Positions 33,834 through 43,639 of a stretch of 64,000 bases of DNA are shown here, in pieces. Source of the stretch: Sepiola atlantica (Eukaryota > Mollusca > Cephalopoda > Sepiida > Sepiolidae); NCBI GenBank assembly GCA_963556195.1, contig OY744523.1, positions 77,449,445-77,513,444 of the forward strand, in the 5' to 3' direction. The notes below the pieces were generated by a model. It was not told the origin of the DNA. It saw nothing but the letters and a program-made list of their open reading frames with translations, and did no database searches. The position numbers were made by a program, and so were the translations under genes. Each line of letters opens with the position of its first letter. The stretch's first letter is position 1.

Positions 33834-35940
33834 TTTCTTACATAAACATAACTCTGATCCAGCGTGGTATTACTTGTAACAGATTAAGTAGAATACATCA
33901 CTGCAGAATATTTAAAAAATATATGCCTACAAAACAAATTAATTTATAAATATTTAGAGATATTAAGAACTTGAATCATAAAAACTTTAAACAAAATGAC
34001 TGGGTTCAACTTTAAATAACCTGAAAAAAAGTTAATATGCCATACAACAAACAAACACTGATATTCTGAAAAGTGGTTCATAGTAAGGCACACTTGAATG
34101 TTGATGCATATTAAGAAATCTATCTTTGATTGAGAATTAATGAATTACAATTATCTGCTTGAAAGATGAACTAATCAAGACTCACACAGTTATCTCCCTT
34201 GTTTTGTAGTTTTATGCACTCATCTTTGTTTAGATTTTAGTGACAAAATATTTGGTGGAAATGCACAATCTTTGAGTACTTTCACTTAGCTAATCATATT
34301 AATTCCTATTTTGAAAAGGCCATTCATTTGGTATTGAAACTGAGAAGTGAATTTCAAACTCCACAGAAGTTTATGAATCAAAAAGCTTCATGACAATCAT
34401 AAATGTTCAAGAATGATTATGAAACATTAAAGAGGCAGTTAATTATTCAATTCTATTCTACTTGAAAATATTTGAGGTAAACATTATTAAAAAGCAACAA
34501 GAGTCAAAATGACTGAGTGGCATCCATAATTGGTATAAACAAATGATACAAGCGATTCTTGAGATGGCGCCAGGTTGAGCTCAAAGAAATTGGTCTCAAT
34601 CTGAGAGAAACACTCAAATGATATCTTTTCAAGTATTTTATACTTTTACATCTAAATGATTTGAATTTATGAAATGGAGAATTATTAGTTGTGTTATTTG
34701 CAGTATTTATCTGTTTTTGTTTTTTTCTAGTATTAGACTTCTTTGAAAATCCCTAACGATTTCTAACTTTGACAGCTTCATGAATCTTATTGTATATTTA
34801 TGGTGTCTCCATGTCTTGGTCTGTCTTTCTGCACAGGGATGCAATAAAAAAAAAACAAAGCCCTATAGCAAGACAAAACCAATGTTTTCAGGTAAACTTT
34901 TATGAAGATTCATAATGGTCACATTCATTTTGTATTATATTTTGTTAAAATAATATTGTGGGGTCTGCACATACCCATAAACAACAAAGACAACCTTTTA
35001 TTTATTTTATTTTATTTTATTTATAAGTTTTAAATTAAAAATTATAGAAAGAAAAAGAAATGATAATATGGGGTTTGCAGGAGAAACAGTACACAGGTGG
35101 TACTCATTCATTCCGGGGTAATGCCTGGGTGCGTTCTTGTGTTGTTATGTAAAAATGAAAGGAAGAATATTTTAGAACTTACACTAAAAATTGTATTAAG
35201 AATATTAGTGAGATTGTATTAAATATAATCTTTTATCATGATCGATAGGAATAAAAGTCCAATATTAAATTACATTTGAAGTAGAATTTTTGTTAAGAAT
35301 TAATATTTTTGTTGACAATTTTCATTTTTATATTTAAATCATTTTTAAATGGTTCTATTTTTGTAGTAGTTTCTAGATAGCCATGTTCGAAGTTCAATTT
35401 AATAAATAAGCATACAGATATTAACATTAAATGACGAATTCCTAACATTGCTGTTACAGGTTATTGAATCGAAATTAAATATTAGAGTTTATTAATATCT
35501 TGTGTACTAAAGAAATCAGAAATGTATAAAATGTGAAATATACTTTTGGAAACTGGATGAAACCAGATTAAAGATTAAATCCAAAATAGTAATGGAATTC
35601 AAATAAATGTCAGAGTATTTTCCATACCATTGCAAGCACAAGATATAAGATTTTTATTGAAGGAAAACTGCTAATTTATTTATAATTTTTCCTCTTGCAT
35701 TAAAAGGTCAAACACAGTTTTTGTCATGTAAACAGCTTGTTTCATCTTCAGAGTGATATAAAAAGAAGAATGAATCTATTTCAAACGTGGATTCTTTAGT
35801 TGTTTAAATCTGAAACCAATAAACTTAGGGTTACGTCCGCCTGCAACATTTGTTTTTATTTAAAGCAAAGAGTTAAAAGATTAGAAAGAACAAATGCAGT
35901 GGAATTCCTGGTGTGTGTATTGATGATGTAAGAAATATCA
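33660..35940. other. AT-rich noncoding DNA
   Basis: Includes an (AT)n tract at 33783-33827 and a TTTTA-rich stretch near 34999-35025. No gene recognised. Confidence 0.55.
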
Positions 35941-35949
35941 GACAATCGA

Positions 35950-36590
35950 GATGGATGAGAACTCAGATGTGTAGAAAGTATATCTTGATGGTGAAGATAA
36001 CAAAGCTATTGAGGTTTTATACAAGTTTTGTTACCTTGCTGATGCCATTGGAGCACAGGGTGGAGCAGGTGCTATTGTGATTGCAAGTATTATGAGTGGA
36101 TGGAATATGTTCAGGGAACTTCTGCTATTACTATCTAGCAGAGCATTACCACTGTCGACAAAGGTAAAAGTCTATGATGTGTGATTATGTATGTAAGTGA
36201 AAGCTAGCCAGTGAGGGTTGAGGATATGTGTTGCATGATATGACAATGATACAATGGATGTGTAATTTGAGTCTTAAAGACATGCTTACATCTTATGACC
36301 TCACCGGAAGATTTCATTTGGACAGTATAAGGAAAACAGAATACTTTAATGATATGGTATATGTTGAAAGAATGGATGAGAGTTCTTGGGTTAGTAGATG
36401 TCGAACAGTTGAGGTGGCAGGTTCAGTTCACAGGCCAAGACAAAGCAAAACATGGGAGGAATTTATAATGATGGATTTGAGTGAAAGAAGGATAAATAAA
36501 GATATACCAGAGATAGGTTAGTTTGAAAGTCAATTTCTAAAAGCCGTCCAACACATGCCAGCATGTAAAATGGACGTTAAATCGAATATT
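35950..36590 (+). pseudogene. RTE-like LINE, C-terminal end (decayed)
   Basis: Plus-strand pieces in order: NKAIEVLYKFCYLADAIG..GA (about 35998-36060), IMSGWNMFRELL (36090-36125), RALPLSTKVKVYD (36140-36178), then after stops MIQWMCNLSLKDMLTSYDL and RMDESSWVSRCRTVEVAG with KTWEEFIMMDL (36245-36480). These correspond to the post-RT region of RTE-like LINEs (K-YLG..I..DG, W...RE..G, IPL..K.KVY, M.RWMC.V.L.D, RMD...W...C, RPRKTW.E). The catalytic RT motifs are not present. A 3' tail 'aaaagccgtccaacacatgc', 'cagcatgtaaaatggacgtt' and GATAATGATGATTAT follows. 5'-truncated and broken by stops. Confidence 0.75.
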
Positions 36591-36599
36591 ATAATGATA

Positions 36600-37315
36600 A
36601 TGATGATTATAGTGCTATATCCCCTTCAATATATTCCACCGAGTTGTCTTTCCTGGGTGTGGCTGTAACGACTTATAAATGAATGTTGTGATCCATGTAT
36701 TATACATGCTCAATCGAAGTTAAACCTAACTGGCTGATGTCCATGCAATAGATGAGTTTTATACGTAGACAAAAAACAGTTTTCTGTGATGAGCACAGAG
36801 CATAGAGGCTGGAACATACGATTACTCTTCATCAGGAAACATTACAAGCACAAATTGTCAGAAACAAGAATATGACTGTTTTCTAATTTCATCAACGACA
36901 AAGTTTAAAAAAAACAAAAACCATAAGATCATCATAACCAGCTTGCACAGCTCCCTACTCACAGGTTGGAAGTTTTCTGTCATTTATACAATTTACAAAA
37001 TGTTACAACTTGTATATCTTTTTATCGATCTTAAAACAAAATGAAGATAAACATGAAGTAATATAACTGCACCACTAATCGCAGGATTCAAATAACAGAC
37101 TAAAATCATTTTTGACTTCTATCCAACATTTTTGTACCCACGCCCACTGAGGGAGCTATATGACAAAGAAAAGGAAATAGTCCTATTATTCATTTTCAAC
37201 GAACATAGCCTCTGTATAGTGTTCCATCAAGGTGTGGGAACTTGCAATATTACTTTAGTTAGAAGCTATTCATACTTCTCTTACAGAACTCTGTTCCATG
37301 AAGGGAGCTTTTAAA
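36600..37315. other. Noncoding DNA
   Basis: Contains a phrase 'tgtgatgagcacagagcata' that looks like a decayed repeat, no coding signal. Confidence 0.5.
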
Positions 37316-37317
37316 TA

Positions 37318-37331
37318 GTTATGCATAATAA

Positions 37332-37409
<78 letters not shown>

Positions 37410-37567
37410 AATCCAACAAAAGATATAAGTCAACTAATATCTTATAATTAGTGAAACATCCGGATAAAAACTGAAGCTCAATATACTGGATAGAGCATTA
37501 ATATCATAATATAACATGAAATAATAAAATAAGGTGCCAATCAAATTTTATTAGAATTCAAAGTTCA
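37318..37567. repeat. Long direct repeat Rd, copy 2
   Basis: Second copy of 32896-33156 in the same orientation, 4.4 kb away. Its 3' half forms the left arm of a foldback (37501-37552). Confidence 0.9.
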
Positions 37568-37788
37568 AGCAAAGTATCTTAACGTCCTTAACTCATGAGT
37601 TTTCAAAGATAATTCTTCTCCTCAGAGGGCCATTGCCGCAGTGACATTACTGCATGTAATAAGATTACACTTTGAAAATATATAAAAATATATACAAAAA
37701 TACATAAAAGTATATAACATCAAATATATCAACCCAATAAAATTTGATTGGCACCTTATTTTATCATTTCATTTTATATTGTGATATA
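37501..37788. repeat. Foldback with ~51-bp arms
   Basis: Left arm 37501-37552 and right arm about 37736-37788 share 'ataaaataaggtgccaatca' in inverted orientation with a few mismatches. A 185-bp spacer between them has a small GC-rich core 'gagggccattgccgcagtga'. Confidence 0.75.
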
Positions 37789-37800
37789 TATATATATATA

Positions 37801-38157
37801 CGTAGATAAAAATAAATTAATATTATTTATTTATTTAAAATTAATATTGTTATAAGGCCCTTTAATAAGATTGAAGTTGAACCCTGTTCGGGAAAGTTAA
37901 AAATCGACTGCACGTAGCTATAAGGCATATTCCGACTACGTTCGTTGAATTTTCAGTTTTTCTATATGTGTCTCCCTTCGCATAAATAGAATTTAAATTC
38001 CATTCTTGATGTGGTAATGTCTCGTGGTCAATTGGTTATGATGCTTGCTTGCATAGTCTAAGTTGATTCTGTAGCAGGGGTTCCCTACACTGATGAGAGC
38101 ATAAGCTTGAAATGCTGGCATATGTAGGTAAAAATAATTTAATATTATTTATGTAAA

Positions 38158-38165
<8 letters not shown>
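37801..38165 (+). mobile_element. Retrozyme-like element: tRNA-like promoter plus hammerhead, tandem-type ends
   Basis: A 322-bp unit (37801-38122) starts GTAGATAAAAATAAATTAAT (from 37802) and ends at the hammerhead cleavage point. A second, partial unit starts at 38123 with TGTAGGTAAAAATAATTTAA and runs into (AT)n at 38162. The two starts align for about 42 bp. Inside the unit a Pol III A box TGGTCAATTGG (38025-38035) and a B-box-like AGTTGATTC (38061-38069) lie just upstream of the ribozyme. No ORF. The structure, one full unit plus the beginning of the next with junction at a self-cleavage site, is what a reverse-transcribed multimeric or circular ribozyme RNA would leave. That mechanism is inference. 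Confidence 0.75.
38084..38128 (+). ncRNA. Hammerhead ribozyme (all stems paired)
   Basis: Stem I CCTACA (38084-38089) with TGTAGG (38123-38128), 6 of 6 pairs. Core CTGATGA 38090-38096. Stem II GAGC (38097-38100), loop ATAA, GCTT (38105-38108), 4 pairs with one G-U. Core GAA 38109-38111. Stem III ATGC (38112-38115), loop TG, GCAT (38118-38121). H17 is A at 38122, so cleavage is predicted between 38122 and 38123. Every invariant core nucleotide of the hammerhead (CUGANGA, GAA, A15.1-U16.1, H17) is present. Confidence 0.88.

Positions 38166-38226
<61 letters not shown>
38162..38226. repeat. (AT)n microsatellite
   Basis: Uninterrupted AT run at the 3' edge of the ribozyme element. Confidence 0.95.
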
Positions 38227-38229
<3 letters not shown>

Positions 38230-38517
38230 TAAAGCAAACAGCACAACGGGGAAATGTCAAATAGTATGATATAAATAATGACTGGAAACACCGATATTTA
38301 TTCACTTCGTATTATGTTTCCGGACATGCATACCTTCTTTTAATACATAATGTATATAAAATCTCAGAGAATGCTAGTATTTACTTAGAGAAAACATATT
38401 GAACATGAATATAAATAATGCATTTTTTCACCAAATTAATAAGAAAATTCAACTGTAGGAAGGAGCTATACATTTTACTGAAAGGTTAAGTCAATTGAAG
38501 ATATAAATGCATTTTAG

Positions 38518-38589
<72 letters not shown>

Positions 38590-39075
38590 ATATATATGTT
38601 GTTTAAAACAAATTCTAGTTCATAAACAACACTAAAATGATACATTCTGAAACCAATTTTAAAATATTAAAAATACTGGAAGCTATCTACATAAAAACAC
38701 AACAACCTGAAATCAATAACATCACGTATGAAACCAGTCGTAACATTTTAAAATGCTTAACATAATGCAATTTTATTCTGTGATTCCACTCCAGCATCGC
38801 TGAATTTAAATCGTCAACGATTTTCCTGGAACAATGCAAAAAACGTTCTCTGCGTGTTTAAAAATTCTCTTCCTTTTGTTCATTTGCTTTTGGCACCTGA
38901 GGATGACTCGACGAAGAATCGAAAATATTCGTGAAACCTATGGAACATTTATTAATTTTTTTGATTTTAATAGAAAAAGACCATCAGAAAAATTGAAAAA
39001 CTAAAATAGTGTAATTAAACAGACGAATTCTCTTATTTTTAACAATGTTTGTGAGAAAATGCTGCCTTAATAAAT
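38230..39075. other. Noncoding AT-rich DNA
   Basis: Contains an (AT)n with GT interruptions at 38518-38600 and the hammerhead-like stretch at 38894-38933. No gene recognised. Confidence 0.55.
38894..38933 (+). ncRNA. Weak hammerhead-like motif
   Basis: CAC (38894-38896), CTGAGGA (38897-38903, allowed by CUGANGA), imperfect stem II GACTC/GAATC with an unpaired T next to the core, GAAA 38921-38924, palindromic stem III AAT/ATT, C17 at 38930, then GTG (38931-38933) pairing with CAC. Short stem I and missing 10.1-11.1 pair make it doubtful. Confidence 0.3.

Positions 39076-39078
<3 letters not shown>

Positions 39079-39116
<38 letters not shown>
39079..39116. repeat. (AT)n microsatellite
   Basis: AT run abutting the 5' side of the 5S-like element. 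Confidence 0.9.
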
Positions 39117-39118
<2 letters not shown>

Positions 39119-39365
39119 CATAATCACGTTGACACACCGGTTCCTGTTAGATCACCGAGGTTAAGCGACTTTGAACCTGCTCAGTACTAGATGGGTGACT
39201 ATTTAGGAATAGCAGGTGCTGTATGTAAACAATTCGCAGTGCCTAGCGTTGCGAGTATGGCAGAAAAAACTGGACGATAGTCACCAATAAGGTAGACAGA
39301 AACCAGGGAAGAGTTCCTCCTCGTGGAGTGATCAAAAAACCCTGATGGTGATGGTGATAATATTA
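39117..39365 (+). mobile_element. 5S rRNA-derived SINE or 5S pseudogene with tail
   Basis: 39119-39226 follows metazoan 5S rRNA from 'catacCACGTTGA' through ACACCGGTTC, GATCACCGAGGTTAAGCGAC (5S: GATCACCGAAGTTAAGCAAC), AGTACTAGATGGGTGAC and 'GGAATA.CAGGTGCTGTATG'. The internal control region (A box, intermediate element, C box) is recognisable. A further 130 bp follows ('aattcgcagtgcctagcgtt', 'gttcctcctcgtggagtgat') ending in TGATGGTGATGGTGATAAT. Head, body and simple-repeat tail are the layout of 5S-headed (SINE3-type) SINEs, but with one copy only a 5S pseudogene fused to other DNA cannot be excluded. Confidence 0.75.
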
Positions 39366-39651
39366 TATAGAGTAAAGTCAGTTTTTTTTGATAATATTTT
39401 GGGGGCATTTTTAAGGCATTATTATTCATGCACAAAGGCAGGTGTTATATTAACACTCACTGTGTACCCAGCGGAAATGTAACCTTAAAACTGAAGTTTC
39501 TGTGTTTACACCCGGCACTGCAAATCCACCCTGATTTGAAGTTGTTTACAACCATTAACGGAAATGTAGTGTAATGTTGTGGTTTATAGGTGGGAAAAAA
39601 ATTCTTGGGTTTATTATTTTTCCGAGAAATGGCAGTACACTGGGTCTCACT

Positions 39652-39856
<205 letters not shown>

Positions 39857-39859
39857 GAA

Positions 39860-40450
39860 AATGATAATAAACAAATGTAAAGTTACATACTTTACACGTT
39901 TACTAAATTCAAACAATACATAAAGGAATTTTATGAAATATAGAAATGTCTTTTCAAAGAAACAAATCCTCTCTTCAGAAGGAAACAAATACAATTATTT
40001 AACAAGCTTAGTTTTTCATTATTAATTTGAAAAATTTGAAAAAGATTATCAATTGTTTATGAAATCTAAAAAAAAAAAGAAGTGTACTTGAGAAGGGATT
40101 AAAAGTATTTGCAATAATGAATCGCTCGGTATAAAAGAGTATCATCCATTGGAATATTATATTATAAATTGTCTAAAAAGAATAAATTGGAGACATAAAA
40201 TAGATGAAACAGTCAAAATTCAATATCTGTAAAGTTCAATATATGTAAATGCATCATGCCTCCAAACGTCTTCCTTTGCATTGTTGTGGGTTGGATGTGA
40301 TATGTGCAAAGTAAGAACAATAATAAAGAGAAAAAGAAAATTTATATTTATCGCATTAATAATTAATATAAAATAATTATTTTATAATACTTGAAAAAAA
40401 TATATATAAGGATACAGAAGTATATTTAGTGGCTATAGTTTGCCACTCGG
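39860..40450. other. Noncoding AT-rich DNA
   Basis: Nothing recognised. Confidence 0.5.
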
Positions 40451-40454
40451 TATA

Positions 40455-41225
40455 CTTCTCTTTCATTATTTGTACTCACTAAGAGTTCTCACACACGTCA
40501 TCATCAGTGATTGCTCACTGATTATAACCGGTGGTGTTCCCTGGAATCTGAGTGAAAACAAGCCTCCTCAGATTTCCAATACTATCCACCTCTTTTCGAT
40601 AACCATTGCAAATGATTTTGCGGTATCGCAGCAGCTGTCTACCATTGATTTTTCGTTGGTAACTACCATTGGTCTCCTCTGGGATTTAGATGGCAATAAA
40701 CCTCCTCAAGATCCCAGTACTCTCCACACTCTTCCAGTGGAAGTCTGGTTAGTGCTCCCTTTTTTCTTTGGTGTGGCACCAGCCTCTTTTTTTCTTGGGG
40801 GAATTTTATGAAATCTTTTGCAGTTTCTGTTCCTTGGGTTCATGTGGTGGTGTTCTTTCTGTGGTTTTGTTTTCTTCCTATTATAGCTTCGATATGACTG
40901 GTTACCGTTCGTAACTTACACTGGTTGGTTTCTGCATTCGAGGATTTTCCTTCAGATTGTAGCTGTTTTCATTATTGCCGTCCTTTGTATGGTCTCAGTG
41001 ATCCCTTTGGTTCCAATTTCTCCCAATCTTTTTTTCCAGGGTTTTGGGGATTGTTCCGAGTGCTCCTACGATTATTGGTATTATATTGACTTATTTCATG
41101 CTCCATATTCCTTTCAATTCTCTGTACAGGTCCGGGTATTTGCTTTGTTTTTCCGTTTCTTTGATCTTCACTCAGTGGTCTGCTGGAACCGCAAAATCTA
41201 CGATTTGGCAGGGTTACCCTTTCTA
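40455..41225 (-). pseudogene. RLE-type LINE 3' end, truncated copy A
   Basis: The minus strand repeats the C-terminal codons and 3' UTR of the element at 42.06-44.87 kb: 3' UTR (40455-40925, with the 'tactcacta.gagtt.tcaca' end and 'ctcttccagtgga.gtctggtt') and C-terminus (40925-41225; words matching ADY/ADH.., WNM, P.IIGALGT). Diverged by substitutions and frameshifts. Confidence 0.8.
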
Positions 41226-41345
41226 GTTTATGCGGGTTGGTTTTCGCATTAAAAGATTTTCCTTAAGATGGCAGCTGTTTTGATTATTGCCGTCCTTTGA
41301 ATGGTTTCGATGGTCTCTTTGATTCCAATTTCTCCCAGTCTCTTT
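41226..41345 (-). pseudogene. RLE-type LINE 3' end, fragment B
   Basis: A third, 120-bp piece of the same C-terminal segment ('gggttggttttcgcattaaa' to 'aatttctcccagtctctttc'), joined abruptly to the 3' UTR of copy C. Confidence 0.7.
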
Positions 41346-41937
41346 CCAGTTTCTGCTCCTTGGTTCGTGTTGTGGTGTTCTTCCTTTGGTTTTTCTTTCT
41401 TCTTATTGTAACTTCAATGTGACTGGTTACCATTCGAAACTTATGTGAGTTAGTTTCCCCATTCGAGGATTTTCCTTAAGATAGCGGCTGTGTTCATCAT
41501 TGCCGTCCTTTGTATGGTCTCAGTGATCCCCTTGATTCCAATTTCTCCCAGTCGTTTCTCCAGGTTTTGTGGGACTGTTCCTAGTGCTCCTACGATTATT
41601 TGTATTATATTGACTTTCTTCATGCTTCATATTCCTTTCAGTTCTCTGGCAAGTTCTGTGTATTTGCTTCTATGGTATGCTGGAACGGCAGAATTTTTAC
41701 TTCTGGTCGATTATTATAAAATCCGGTTTATTTGTTTGTATGAGTTTATCTGTTTGTACATCCATGTCCCAGAGGATTTTGTGTTTTTCGTTTTCCAGTA
41801 CTGTCTCTGATGTATGTTTGTACCATTTGTCTGCATGTTCAAAATGTAGTCGTTTCCACAGTTCCCAGTGTACTGCTTTACACACACAGTGATGTCTGTT
41901 CTTGTATTCTTTTTGGGCTGGTTTGCTGCATTCACCT
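41346..41937 (-). pseudogene. RLE-type LINE 3' end, truncated copy C
   Basis: Contains partial 3' UTR (41346-41450) and the nuclease C-terminus up to KPDFIIIDQK, ETVLENEKHKILWDMDVQTD (41885-41697) and part of the CCHC-side. It stops at the trinucleotide tract at 41938. Frameshifted. Confidence 0.8.
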
Positions 41938-41960
41938 TATCATCGTCATCGTCATCGTCG

Positions 41961-42027
<67 letters not shown>

Positions 42028-42056
42028 TCTTCTTCTTTTTATTATAATTATTATTA
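41938..42056. repeat. (CAT)n then (TTC)/(ATT)n microsatellite
   Basis: About 25 CAT trinucleotides (41941-42025), short TTC run, then ATTATAATTATTATTATT directly before the LINE 3' end. Encoded poly-His in one frame is an artefact. Confidence 0.95.
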
Positions 42057-42472
42057 TTATTTACTCACTAGGAGTTATCACACTGGTCATCGTCAGGGGT
42101 CGCCCACTGCCGACAACCTGTGGTATTCCCTGGAGTCCGAGTGACAATAAGTCTCCTCAGGCCTCCAGTATGCTCCACCTCTTTTCGTTCATCACCGCTG
42201 ATGACCTTGCAGTAATCGCAACAGCCACCTACCAACGATTTCCCGCTGATAAGGGTCATCGGTGCCCTCTGGGGCCCGAGTGGCAACAAGCCTTCCCAAG
42301 GTGCCAGAGCTGTCCGCGCTCTTCCAGTGGAGGTCTGGTTTACGCTTTCCCTCCTCGACCCTCTGTCCATAATTTTTGTGGCGTCAGCCTATGCTTGCGC
42401 CTCATTCGTGCGGTTGTATTTTCCCCGGTTCTGTTGTTTTGTGCTTCCATGTGTTTGTTCTCCATTCGTTGC

Positions 42473-43639
42473 TTATGTGGGTTGGTTTCCGCATTCGAGG
42501 ACATTTCTCAGGATTGTAGCTGTTTTGATCATTACTGTCCTTTGTATGGTCTCAGTTATCCCTTTGATTCCTATTTCTCCTAGTCTTTTCTCCATGTTTT
42601 TGGGGACTGTTCCTAGTGCTCCTATGATTATTGGTGTTATACTGACTTTCTTCATGTTCCATATTCCTTTCAATTCTCTGGCAAGTTCAGTATATTTGCT
42701 TCTTTTTTCCGTCTCTTTGATCTTCACTCTGTAGTCTGCTGGAACGGCAAAGTCCACGATTTTGCAGGATTTTTCTTTCTTGTTGATTATTATCATATCC
42801 GGTCTCCTTGCTGTTATGGGTTTGTCTGTTTGTACATTCATATCCCATATGATTTTGTGTTTTTCGTTTTCTAGTACAGTTTCTGGTTTGTGTTTGTACC
42901 GTTTTTTTGCATATTCGAAATTCAGTTGTTTGCAAATTTCCCGGTGTACTTCTTTCCCCATGCTGTCATGTCTGTTCTTGTATTCCCTTTGTGCTAGCTT
43001 GCTGCATTCACTTATTATATGATTTATCGTTTCGTCTCTTTGTCCACACAGTCGGCATTTGCTGTTTTCCTGGGTTTTATCTATCTTTGCTTTAATAAAG
43101 TTTGTCCTAATCGCATTGTTCTGTGCGGCCGTCAGCAGAGTTTCCGTTTCTCTGTTCAGGTGTCCTTTTCTTAGCCATGCCCAGCTGTTTTCATTGGCTT
43201 CCTCGCTTGTGAGTCTTATAAAGCGTCCATGTAGTTGTTTTTCTTCCCACTTTTCCTTTCTTGTCTTTTTGTTTCTGGGTTCAGTACTTCCGGGGTTGTT
43301 TGTTGGGCTGGTGTCTCTTGCTGTGGTGATCAGTCTTTCCGTGTTCTGGGTTACATATTCCTCCATCTCTTTTTTGGTGTCTTCCACACAGTCTTCTATA
43401 CTTACCAGTCCTCTACCTCCTTCATTTCTTTTCACGTAGAGTCTGTCCGTGTCGTCTTTTGGGTGCAATGCATTGTGCATAGTCATTAGTTTTCTAGTTC
43501 TTTGGTCAAGGTGCCTGAGTTCTTCTTTGGTCCAGCCTATGAATGGTCCAGAGTATCTTATTAGTGATACAGCCCATGTGTTTATCCCTTTTACTAGGTT
43601 TCTGCTATATAGTTTAGTTTCTAAGAGTTTCCTTGTTCT
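42473..43639 (-). CDS. RLE-type LINE ORF, C-terminal endonuclease part
   Basis: Same frame continued after the stop at 43640; the ATG at 43486 (337 residues) is only the first Met. Visible in order: INTWAVSLIRYSGPFIGWTK, LHPKDDTDRLYV.R..GGRGLVSIED, a linker, SWAWLRKGHL, CRLCGQRDETINHIISECSK (C-x2-C...H-x4-C knuckle), LAQREYKNRHD, HKIIWDMNVQTD, RRPDMIIINKKEKSCKIVDF (restriction-like nuclease core R-P-D...D), AVPADYRVK, GIWNMKKVSITPIIIGALGT. These are typical of RLE LINEs of molluscs and cnidarians. The reading frame is otherwise undamaged, so the copy is young. Confidence 0.85.
   Translation of the reverse strand, partial: RTRKLLETKLYSRNLVKGINTWAVSLIRYSGPFIGWTKEELRHLDQRTRKLMTMHNALHPKDDTDRLYVKRNEGGRGLVSIEDCVEDTKKEMEEYVTQNTERLITTARDTSPTNNPGSTEPRNKKTRKEKWEEKQLHGRFIRLTSEEANENSWAWLRKGHLNRETETLLTAAQNNAIRTNFIKAKIDKTQENSKCRLCGQRDETINHIISECSKLAQREYKNRHDSMGKEVHREICKQLNFEYAKKRYKHKPETVLENEKHKIIWDMNVQTDKPITARRPDMIIINKKEKSCKIVDFAVPADYRVKIKETEKRSKYTELARELKGIWNMKKVSITPIIIGALGTVPKNMEKRLGEIGIKGITETIQRTVMIKTATILRNVLECGNQPT

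Noticed and set aside
32896..37567. LTR retrotransposon with 250-bp LTRs
   Set aside because: The interval holds no gag/pol, primer-binding site or polypurine tract that I can recognise. Kept only as an open possibility in the findings.
41902..42144. Poly-His ORF
   Set aside because: Encoded by the CAT trinucleotide tract; antisense to a LINE 3' UTR.
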